In this document: positions 1-5,807 of the stretch, one piece after another
How the letters are laid out: every line of letters starts with the position of its first letter
How positions within the stretch are numbered: the first letter of the stretch is position 1
Assembly: GCA_016928125.1 (NCBI GenBank)
Contig: JAFGLK010000473.1
Location: forward strand, 1 to 11,756
Origin: Anaerolineae bacterium
GTDB lineage: Bacteria > Chloroflexota > Anaerolineae > UBA1429
Length of the DNA stretch: 11,756 nucleotides
Direction of reading: 5' to 3'
Notes under the pieces: model-generated
Database searches by the model: none
The model's input: only the letters and a program-made list of their open reading frames with translations
What the model was told of the DNA's origin: nothing
Program-made: the position numbers and the translations under genes

Positions 1-497
1 ACCATCAGCCCGATGGCTCCCAGGCCAAAGACCGCCGCGGCATCGCCCAGGCGCACATGCCCATCGCGCACCGCGCCCAGGGCGAACTCGGCCGGGTCCA
101 GGCAGACCGCCGACTGCCAAGACATGCCCTCAGGCATGATCCAGCAGCGTTCCTGCTGCGCCACCCGCGTCTCGGCGAAACCGCTATAGGTACACACCCG
201 GTCACCCAGGGCGATCTGGGTTACCTCTGGCCCCACCTCGACCACTGGCCCCACAATCATGTTGCCGATGGCAAAGGGATAGTGCGGCGCGCTGGCGCGC
301 TCGGCCCGGTGCACCTGGTATTCGGGATCGAAAGGCCCTCGAGGAAGCGCATAGCCCTTGTAGAAGGCCATCTCGGTGCCGTGCTTGGCCGCCGCATGCT
401 CGGTGCGGACGCGCACCTGACCCGCCTCCAGCGGCGGATCCTCGTACTCTTGCCAAGCAAGCGTCTCTTTGGCTACACAGACTAACCGTTTGCTCAT
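1..497 (-). CDS. Medium-chain (zinc-type) alcohol dehydrogenase-like protein, N-terminal part
   Basis: The first 165 residues of an MDR-superfamily NAD(P)-dependent oxidoreductase are present; the gene runs off the left edge. The GroES-like N-terminal domain spans about residues 20-130 (P-L-E-A-G-Q-V-R-V near 22-30, G-D-R-V near 98-101). The beginning of the Rossmann fold is seen at about 148-165, with the dinucleotide-binding GLGAIG at 158-163. Where classical zinc alcohol dehydrogenases have the first catalytic Cys followed by G-T/S-D/E, this protein has K-H-G-T-E (38-42), so that zinc ligand is missing, as in some BchC/threonine-dehydrogenase-related members. The substrate cannot be named. 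The start is the ATG at 497, preceded by a strong Shine-Dalgarno sequence GGAGGGAG (508-501). It lies 47 nt after the phosphohistidine-domain gene and probably belongs to the same operon. The family is confident; the specific function is unknown. Confidence 0.85.
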   Translation of the reverse strand, partial: MSKRLVCVAKETLAWQEYEDPPLEAGQVRVRTEHAAAKHGTEMAFYKGYALPRGPFDPEYQVHRAERASAPHYPFAIGNMIVGPVVEVGPEVTQIALGDRVCTYSGFAETRVAQQERCWIMPEGMSWQSAVCLDPAEFALGAVRDGHVRLGDAAAVFGLGAIGLM

Positions 498-544
498 GCT
501 CTCCCTCCGTCCTGTGTTCCTATCTTGGGCCGGCCCACGATCCC

Positions 545-1285
545 TTATCCCTCCGACTTGGATAGCCGATGCGCCACTCTCACCGTGCCGTCGCCGCCGT
601 TCACGCTGACAAGCTGCCCTCTATGGATCACCTGCGTGGCTCTCTGGGTACCAACCACGCAAGGAATGCCCAGTTCGCGCGCAATGATCGCCGCATGGCA
701 GAGACTGCCGCCGATGTCGGTGACGATGGCCACCGCGCTCTCGACTGCCTGGATCAACTCGGGACGCGTCATGCGCGCGACCACGACGCTCCCGGCGGGC
801 AGGCGGCGGTAATCGGACGGACGCTGCACGAACGCCGCTTTCCCCGAAGCCTCGCCTGGGGAGGCGCCCAGACCACGCACCAAGACGCCATCGTCTGGTT
901 CCCCTGATACATCGACCTTATCACCAGAGTCCTCCCGGCTCAAGATCAGCACGCGCCGCAGGGCTTCGCTCTCGGCATGCAGATAGGCTCGTTCTACAGA
1001 GAATTCGATATGCATGGCACCCACAGCGATATCCAGAGCCACGATGCGATCAGAAAGCGCCAGAGTGTGGTTCAGAATCGCGTCAAAGTAGGGCCGCTTG
1101 GCTGACGGCACCAGCGGCTTGAAGAATTGCAGATGCTCACCCACGAGATCGAGCTGAGCCAGCACCGGAGCACGGTGGCGCTCATTGCGGTCCTTCTGAT
1201 AGCGCCCAACCAGGCGATACGTATCGTGCAGCAACGGCAATAGCGCCTCGACCTCTGCCGCAAAGTGTACGCGGATCTTGTTCAT
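545..1285 (-). CDS. Stand-alone PEP-utilising-enzyme mobile (phosphohistidine) domain protein
   Basis: This 246-residue soluble protein has a C-terminal half (about 136-240) that is a phosphohistidine swivel domain of PEP-utilising enzymes. It has G-L-G-A-S-P-G-E-A-S-G at 138-148, then T-D-I-G-G-S-L-C-H-A-A-I-I-A-R-E-L-G-I-P at 189-208, with His197 the expected phospho-acceptor. The C-H-A-A-I-I-A-R-E-L-G-I-P stretch closely matches PEP synthase (PpsA) as known from the family. The N-terminal 110 residues are largely helical and I do not recognise them. There is no ATP-grasp domain and no PEP-binding barrel, so by itself it cannot carry out the dikinase reaction; it would need partners or has been repurposed. 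An open frame extends upstream to 1450, but the ATG at 1285 is preferred: it overlaps the upstream stop codon as ATGA and has an AAGGG ribosome site at 1296-1292. Translational coupling with the serine hydrolase is likely. Confidence 0.85.
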   Translation of the reverse strand: MNKIRVHFAAEVEALLPLLHDTYRLVGRYQKDRNERHRAPVLAQLDLVGEHLQFFKPLVPSAKRPYFDAILNHTLALSDRIVALDIAVGAMHIEFSVERAYLHAESEALRRVLILSREDSGDKVDVSGEPDDGVLVRGLGASPGEASGKAAFVQRPSDYRRLPAGSVVVARMTRPELIQAVESAVAIVTDIGGSLCHAAIIARELGIPCVVGTQRATQVIHRGQLVSVNGGDGTVRVAHRLSKSEG

Positions 1286-2751
1286 AGCTTGCCCTTGCGC
1301 GTGTTTGCAGTCCACGATGTATCGCGGCGCGAGGGATCGCGGCGCAAATCGACCCAGTGGCTCAGGCCGCTGCGCATACGCTGGTCCTGTCCGGGAGGTA
1401 CGGTGGCGGTGAGCGCGCCGGTGAGCCGCTCGCCGCGCCAGGTGAGGCACAGCAGCAGTAGATTATGTCCGCGTGTGTCGTCGGTCTGCAGATCCCCCCT
1501 CAGCTTGCCGGTCAGGATGTCATCTGAAAAGCTCAACTCCTCTACCGAGGTAACCGACTGTGTTGCCAGCTGCGCCTGGAGCTGATCCCCTTGCCCAAAG
1601 GTCAGGGTCAGAGAACGTGACCCGCTATACGTTTCCACCTCGCCGATCCAGGATCCTCTCAGAGCCGCGGGCAATGCGCAGGGAGGTTTCCCAGATCGGG
1701 TATCGCTGGCCTCGTCGGGCTCGCCACGCTCAGCATAGTCGGGCAACAGCAGGCGCAGGATCTCGCGCGCGACATCAAAATGCACCCGCGTCTCTCCGTT
1801 GGTCAACACAGCCACGCCCAACCCCTCCGAAGGGATCAACTTGAGCAGGCTGCGCACCCCAGCCATCTCGCCCCCATGGGCGACGCTGCGGTAGCCATGA
1901 TCGTCGTAGCGGATGGACCAGCCTAGACCGTAGGCGCCACGCGCGTGCATCTCAATCTGCGGCTTTTGCATCTCCTCAATGCTCTCAGCCGACAGAACGG
2001 CATCCTGTTCAGGCAGAGGGCTCTGCAGATGGAAGAGGGCAAAGCGTGCCAGATCGTGCGCGCTGCAAAAGACGGCCGAGCCGCCACGATGGTCCAGATC
2101 GTAGAAAGGCAAAGGGGTGCCATCGGCTGCATAGCGCACCGCCACATCGCCCTCCAGGGCAGCGTTGGGCCCTACGGAGGCCTGAAACATGCCCAATGGA
2201 GCAAAGACCTGCTCGCACATGAAGACATCATAGCTCTGGCCGCTCACCTGTGAGATGGCATAATCCAGCAGGCCATAGCCCAGATTCGAATACCAGTATC
2301 CCTCGCCCGGTGGCTGGACCAGCACACCGTAGCGTCGAATGGTCTCCACCATCGGGGGGCGGGCCGTCGGCTCGTCCGAATAGAAAAGATGATAGTGCGT
2401 GGGCAGCCCCGACGAGTGAGAGGCCACCCGACGCACGGTGGCGTCATTCACGTGGCCGATACAGGCTCGGATGCGCGCATCTCCGAGGTAAGCGTTCATC
2501 GGACGATCCAGATCGATCAGGCCACGCTTCACCAACCGCATCAAGGCCGTGGCCGTCATGGGCTTGGTCACCGAGGCGATCGAATAGCGCGTATGGGCGC
2601 TGGCCCGCAGCTTCCGCTCCCGATCCGCCCAGCCCAAGCCGCGCTCCCATAGGATCCTTCCCTGATGCACCACGGCTACGGCCAATGAGGCCAGGCCGGT
2701 CGCCTCGAGTTGCTCGATGATGAACGCCTCAATTGCACCAAACATGCTCAC
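1282..2751 (-). CDS. Beta-lactamase/PBP-fold serine hydrolase with C-terminal extension
   Basis: This 489-residue protein belongs to the class C beta-lactamase-related family (Pfam Beta-lactamase; esterases, D-aminopeptidases, penicillin-binding-like enzymes). The catalytic S-x-x-K is Ser60-V-T-Lys63, the second motif is Tyr154-S-N156, and the third (K/H-x-G) is His292-G-G294. The catalytic domain covers about residues 5-340. A further 150 residues, poor in recognisable motifs and probably beta-rich (about 365-470), follow, as in family members with an accessory lipocalin-like C-terminal domain. I see no signal peptide or membrane segment, so it may act in the cytoplasm as an esterase or peptidase and not as a secreted beta-lactamase. 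The start is either the GTG at 2751 or the ATG two codons later at 2745; neither has a clearly spaced ribosome site. It is the first gene of a three-gene minus operon. The substrate is unknown. Confidence 0.88.
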   Translation of the reverse strand: MSMFGAIEAFIIEQLEATGLASLAVAVVHQGRILWERGLGWADRERKLRASAHTRYSIASVTKPMTATALMRLVKRGLIDLDRPMNAYLGDARIRACIGHVNDATVRRVASHSSGLPTHYHLFYSDEPTARPPMVETIRRYGVLVQPPGEGYWYSNLGYGLLDYAISQVSGQSYDVFMCEQVFAPLGMFQASVGPNAALEGDVAVRYAADGTPLPFYDLDHRGGSAVFCSAHDLARFALFHLQSPLPEQDAVLSAESIEEMQKPQIEMHARGAYGLGWSIRYDDHGYRSVAHGGEMAGVRSLLKLIPSEGLGVAVLTNGETRVHFDVAREILRLLLPDYAERGEPDEASDTRSGKPPCALPAALRGSWIGEVETYSGSRSLTLTFGQGDQLQAQLATQSVTSVEELSFSDDILTGKLRGDLQTDDTRGHNLLLLCLTWRGERLTGALTATVPPGQDQRMRSGLSHWVDLRRDPSRRDTSWTANTRKGKL

Positions 2752-2804
2752 CGCCCCATCTGGTCACGCGCCAGCGTCGAGAGCGCCAGCCCGCTTGAGC
2801 ACCC

Positions 2805-2834
2805 ATTATGGTCGCGAACGCGCAACGCCGTCAA
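2805..2834 (-). promoter_or_regulatory. Candidate sigma-70 promoter of the serine hydrolase operon
   Basis: On the minus strand there is TTGACG (2834-2829), an 18-bp spacer and CATAAT (2810-2805). Transcription would start near 2798, giving a leader of about 47 nt before the GTG/ATG start region of the hydrolase gene. The match is good but not perfect (5/6 and 5/6), so this is a moderate prediction. It lies about 80 bp from the divergent promoter at 2912-2939, leaving room for a shared regulatory site; I saw no obvious operator palindrome. Confidence 0.5.
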
Positions 2835-2911
2835 ACGCGGCCGCGCCTGCGATCACCAGCCAGAGTGCCGTGGCTGCGGCTCGAGTTGGCGAAAAGACTC
2901 AGGATGGCGCC

Positions 2912-2939
2912 TTGACATCCCATGGCGAGGCCATATAAT
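2912..2939 (+). promoter_or_regulatory. Perfect-consensus sigma-70 promoter upstream of the nuclease-like/hpt operon
   Basis: TTGACA (2912-2917) and TATAAT (2934-2939) are both exact consensus hexamers, separated by 16 bp. Transcription would begin around 2946, giving a leader of about 47 nt before the ATG at 2993. Exact -35 and -10 boxes at near-ideal spacing in GC-rich DNA are unlikely by chance. It predicts strong, housekeeping-type expression of the downstream pair. Confidence 0.85.
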
Positions 2940-2992
2940 CCCCAGTGTAGTACCATCCTGCCTTTGATATGCTACCTGAGGCTTTGTGATCC

Positions 2993-3424
2993 ATGTCGAC
3001 CGACGCCAAGCGTCCCCGTCCGATCAAGAACCCTCCTCTTGAGCGCGACGAGATCGTCTTTTCCCATCCGAGTGAGGAGGAATTCGCACGCCTTCTTGAT
3101 TACTATCGTATCTCCTGGCTCTACGAGCCGATCACCTTTCCTCTGGAATGGGATGGGCAAGGCAACATCCTCGAGGCGTTTTCCCCGGACTTTTATCTGG
3201 TGGAGCAGGAGCTATACGTCGAGCTGACGACCCTGCGCTCGCGCTTGATGCGCATCAAGCATCGCAAGATTCGCCGCCTCAGAGAGCTGTACCCTGAGAT
3301 CAGTATCAGACTCTGGGGGCGCGCCGACTTTATGCGGCTCTTGGAGCGCTTTGGCCTCCAGGACCGCAGCCAGGCCCTGGTCGGCAGCAGCGCTCTAGAG
3401 GAGCAGCATGCCAACTCCGAGTAA
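2993..3424 (+). CDS. Small protein of unknown function, possible PD-(D/E)XK nuclease-like fold
   Basis: This 143-residue soluble protein is not one I recognise as a named family. After a basic, proline-rich N-terminus it has Tyr-Glu45-Pro (W-L-Y-E-P, 42-46), then F-S-P-D-F-Y-L-V with Pro65-Asp66, then Y-V-E-L-T-T with Glu77, then a basic helix K-H-R-K-I-R-R-L (89-96) and Y-P-E-I-S-I-R-L-W (100-108). The order E...PD...ExT...K with alternating hydrophobic strands resembles the PD-(D/E)XK core of TnsA-like and other small nucleases, but Thr79 replaces the usual catalytic Lys; Lys89 or Lys92 might substitute, or the protein may be inactive. The fold assignment is an inference from this pattern. 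The start is the ATG at 2993, with a weak TGAGG site 11 nt upstream. It is the promoter-proximal gene, and its last 17 bp overlap the start of hpt, so the two are probably translated together. Confidence 0.75.
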   Translation: MSTDAKRPRPIKNPPLERDEIVFSHPSEEEFARLLDYYRISWLYEPITFPLEWDGQGNILEAFSPDFYLVEQELYVELTTLRSRLMRIKHRKIRRLRELYPEISIRLWGRADFMRLLERFGLQDRSQALVGSSALEEQHANSE

Positions 3425-3962
3425 GCATGTGTACGATGACATCGAGGAGGTCATCTTTAGCCAAAAGGTCTTGGCAGCACGCACAGCCGAAATCGGCGCC
3501 GCGATTTCGCGAGACTATCTGGGCAAGAACCTGATCCTTGTCGGGGTGCTCCACGGCGTGCTCATGTTCATGGCTGATCTCTTGCGCCAGATCACCATCC
3601 CTGTCGCCGTCGATTTCATGTCGATTTCCCACTATACAGCGAGCGAGGATTCGGGCACCGTACGCATCACCAGAGACCTGGATCAGTCGATCACCGATCG
3701 GCACGTGCTGTTTGTCGAGGACGTCATCGACACAGGTTTGACGCTCAGCTACCTGCTGCGCACCCTGCGCACCCGTCGCCCGGCCAGTCTGCAGGTCTGC
3801 GTGCTCTTTGATCGTCCCTACCTACGGCTGATTGACATTCCCCTGGCCTATCAGGGCTTGGTTCTGCCGGATCAGTTTGTGGTGGGCTATGGCCTTGATT
3901 CGGACGGGTACTACCGCAACCTGCCCTTTGTGGGCATCCTCAAGCCCGAGGCACAGCGCTAA
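3408..3962 (+). CDS. hpt: Hypoxanthine phosphoribosyltransferase
   Basis: This 184-residue type I phosphoribosyltransferase is the usual length for bacterial HPRT. It converts hypoxanthine or guanine plus PRPP to IMP or GMP in cytoplasmic purine salvage. The PRPP-binding loop is V-L-F-V-E-D-V-I-D-T-G-L-T-L (100-113), with Glu104-Asp105 and Asp108-Thr109-Gly110. The C-terminal family signature L-P-D-Q-F-V-V-G-Y-G-L-D (153-164) followed by Y-R-N-L-P-F-V-G-I-L is clear. Two positions differ from the common consensus: the pyrophosphate-loop L-K-G is L-H-G (48-50), and the purine-contacting L-D-K-P is F-D-R-P (134-137). The start is the ATG at 3408, with AGAGGAG at 3397-3403 and a 4-nt spacer. The start lies inside the upstream nuclease-like gene, indicating coupled translation from the promoter at 2912. 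I see no strong terminator after the gene. Confidence 0.92.
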   Translation: MPTPSKHVYDDIEEVIFSQKVLAARTAEIGAAISRDYLGKNLILVGVLHGVLMFMADLLRQITIPVAVDFMSISHYTASEDSGTVRITRDLDQSITDRHVLFVEDVIDTGLTLSYLLRTLRTRRPASLQVCVLFDRPYLRLIDIPLAYQGLVLPDQFVVGYGLDSDGYYRNLPFVGILKPEAQR

Positions 3963-4122
3963 CATCCGGCCCGTTGCTCCGCGATAGCGAGGCCTTCGGC
4001 GCCCGCTACGAGCGGCCTTGAAAGAACCCTACGCTCAGAGCATCTTGTCCCCGTCGCGCACCATGGGCGCGCGGCAGTCGGCTTGAGGCGAGGGCATGCG
4101 ATCCTGCTTGGCCAAGTCAGCT

Positions 4123-4151
4123 TTGACATCGCCCCCTGCGGCTCATATCAT
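4123..4151 (+). promoter_or_regulatory. Sigma-70 promoter of the GH4 gene
   Basis: TTGACA (4123-4128), a 17-bp spacer and TATCAT (4146-4151) form a near-ideal promoter, with transcription expected near 4158. This start point excludes the in-frame ATG codons at 4096 and 4150 as translation starts for the GH4 gene and points to the region just after the ribosome site at 4195-4200. Confidence 0.78.
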
Positions 4152-4194
4152 GCCTCTGCCTTCTCCTGCCTTGCGAGCACGCCAATCACCACCT

Positions 4195-4209
4195 GGGAGG
4201 CACAACAGG
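4195..4209 (+). promoter_or_regulatory. Ribosome binding site followed by AGG in place of the GH4 start ATG
   Basis: GGGAGG (4195-4200) is followed after 6 nt by AGG (4207-4209), then GCC-AAG-ATC-ACC, which encodes the A-K-I-T-I-I-G-A-G-S typical of GH4 N-termini right after Met. The spacing is what a start codon would need, so AGG is best read as ATG changed by one base (T to G). The alternative is initiation at an upstream TTG at 4171, which has no ribosome site. Confidence 0.7.
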
Positions 4210-5540
4210 GCCAAGATCACCATCATCGGCGCCGGAAGCGTCGTCTTTACCCGCAACCTGACCAGCGACATCCTGTTGGTGCCGGAGCTTCAGGATAGCA
4301 CCATCGCCCTGATGGATATCGACGCCGAGCGCCTGGAGGTGGCCCGCGCCCTGGTGCAGAAGCTGGTGGATGCGCGCGGCCTGCCCGCCAAGGTGGAGGC
4401 CACGCTGGACCGACGCCAGGCATTGGATGGCGCCGGCTATGCCATCAGCACCATCCAGGTCGGCGGGCTCGAGGCGTTCGAGCACGACATCGAGATCCCC
4501 CTCAGGTATGGCGTAAGCCAGTGCGTGGGCGACACCCTCAATCCCGGAGGGGTCTTTCGCGGCCTGCGCACCATCCCGGTGCTGCTGGACATCTGTCAAG
4601 ACATGGACGAGCTCTGCTCGCCCGACGCCCTACTGATCAACTACAGCAACCCCATGGGATCAATACCTGGGCGGTCACCGAGGCCACCTCGCGGCCATAC
4701 GTGGGCCTGTGCCACAGCGTGCAAGGCACCAGCGAGATGCTGGCGCGCTGGATAGGCGCGCCCTATGAAGAGGTGCGCTTTGCCGTGGCGGGCATCAATC
4801 ACCAGGCCTGGTTCCTGGAGTTCATCTGGAACGGCGAGGATGCCTATCCCCTGCTGCGCCAGGCCGTCGAGGATCCCGTCCTGATGGGCGATGAACCGGT
4901 GCGCATCGACTTGTTCAAGCAGCTCGGCTGGTTCGTGACCGAGTCGAGCGGCCACGCCTCTGAATACGTGCCTTACTATCGCAAGACGCCCGACATGGTC
5001 GAAACGGTGCTACGACCTCAGTTCAGGAATCCCAGAGACCACTGGATCGACCATGGCGGCACGGGGGGCTATCTGCACCATTGCCAGCGTCGCCTGGGCG
5101 ATTGGCTGGACGATGTGCACGCGCAGATCGCGGGCAACATGCCCTTGCCCGACCAGCGCACCCACGAGTATGGCTCGTACATCATCCAGGCCATGGAAAC
5201 GAACCGGCCCACGGTGATTTATGGCAACGTGGCCAACACAGGGCTGATCACCAATCTACCCGAGGGCTGTGCGGTCGAGCTGCCCTGCCTGGTGGACGCC
5301 AACGGCATTCAGCCCTGCTATGTGGGCGACCTGCCCACGGTTCTTGCTGGCCTCAATCGCGGGATGATCAACGTGCAGCAGTTGGCTGTCGAGGGGAGCC
5401 CGGAGGGCGACCGCGAAAAGGCGGTGCATGCGTTGATGCTCGATCCGCTCACCGCGGCCATCTGCACCCTGTCACAGATCCGCGCGATGGCGGCCGAGCT
5501 CTTTGAGGCCGAGGCGCGCTGGCTGCCCCAGTTCGCGTAG
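4207..5540 (+). pseudogene. GH4 family glycosidase (alpha-galactosidase/galacturonidase, MelA/LplD-like), frameshifted
   Basis: Repaired, this is a 444-residue GH4 enzyme of normal length. GH4 enzymes use NAD and a divalent metal to cleave alpha-glycosides. The NAD-binding I-G-A-G-S is near residues 7-11, followed by G-D-T-L-N-P-G-G-V-F-R-G-L-R-T-I-P (108-124), N-Y-S-N-P-M (145-150), the expected metal ligands Cys169 (G-L-C-H) and His199 (G-I-N-H), and S-E-Y-V-P-Y-Y (about 256-262). The G-D-T-x-x-P-G-G-V-F-R stretch is closest to LplD-type enzymes. There are two lesions. The expected start codon is AGG at 4207. A single base is also missing at about 4657-4658: the reading frame after N-P-M goes out of phase, and A/G-I-N-T-W-A-V continues in the next frame to the stop at 5538-5540. 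Everything downstream is intact, so the damage is very recent or a sequencing error. As read, neither half makes a full enzyme. Confidence 0.87.
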
Positions 5541-5663
5541 AGCGACGCTTTGCGGTCTCGCTCGATGCTCGGCCAGGTTAGGGGCTGGGGTTCTCAGGCG
5601 GGGCAACCGCGTTGCTGCGCCTGGTCTCGCTGCACAATCAGGGAGAGGGCATCGATGGACGCC

Positions 5664-5762
5664 GATCGTGATGCCGCGCTCGCGCTCCAGATCCATGCGA
5701 TCCAGCACCGGCTCTTCCATCTGGTGCGGCGCGATGGTCTTGATGAGTTCGAGCAGCCGATC
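5664..5762 (-). pseudogene. lepA: Fragment of lepA (elongation factor 4) GTPase domain
   Basis: On the minus strand, 33 codons encode D-R-L-L-E-L-I-K-T-I, then M-E-E-P-V-L-D-R-M-D-L-E-R-E-R-G-I-T-I. This matches the part of LepA/EF-4 from just after the P-loop through the G2/switch I approach, where family members read D-R-L-L-E, then V-L-D-x-M-D-L-E-R-E-R-G-I-T-I. TypA and EF-G have similar E-R-G-I-T-I but not the D-R-L-L-E and M-D-L-E-R-E-R combination. The preceding codons give L-S-L-A-C-P-S where H-G-K-S-T-L-A would be expected, and after G-I-T-I the match stops. There is no G1 lysine, no D-T-P-G-H and no remaining domains. It is therefore a relic or inserted piece lying 22-120 nt downstream of the AI-2E gene stop, with no ribosome site of its own. 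The identity is confident; the origin is unknown. Confidence 0.75.
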
Positions 5763-5807
5763 CGATGGGCAGGCCAGGGATAGCGGCGCCACCAAGCAGA
5801 GGGAAGA

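Noticed and set aside
1285..1450. N-terminal extension of the phosphohistidine-domain frame up to 1450
   Set aside because: It is rich in Arg/Ala/His, overlaps the well-supported serine hydrolase gene in another frame, and the ATGA overlap at 1282-1285 gives a normal start.
3963..4095. Possible terminator or gene relic after hpt
   Set aside because: The best hairpin (CCGCT-ACG-AGCGG) is 5 bp with no T-run. Short peptide-like stretches on both strands do not match any family I recognise.
4096..4206. GH4 start at ATG 4096 or ATG 4150
   Set aside because: 4096 is upstream of the promoter and 4150 is within its -10 box, neither has a ribosome site, and the extra residues are proline/alanine-rich and unlike GH4 N-termini.
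4521..5540. Independent 339-codon gene starting at 4521
   Set aside because: Its first 45 codons are an out-of-frame reading of the GH4 N-terminal half; the real homology begins at the frameshift near 4657.
5540..5563. Possible terminator after the GH4 gene (GAGCGA/TCGCTC, 12-nt loop)
   Set aside because: The stem is only 6 bp, includes the stop codon region, and is not followed by a T-run.
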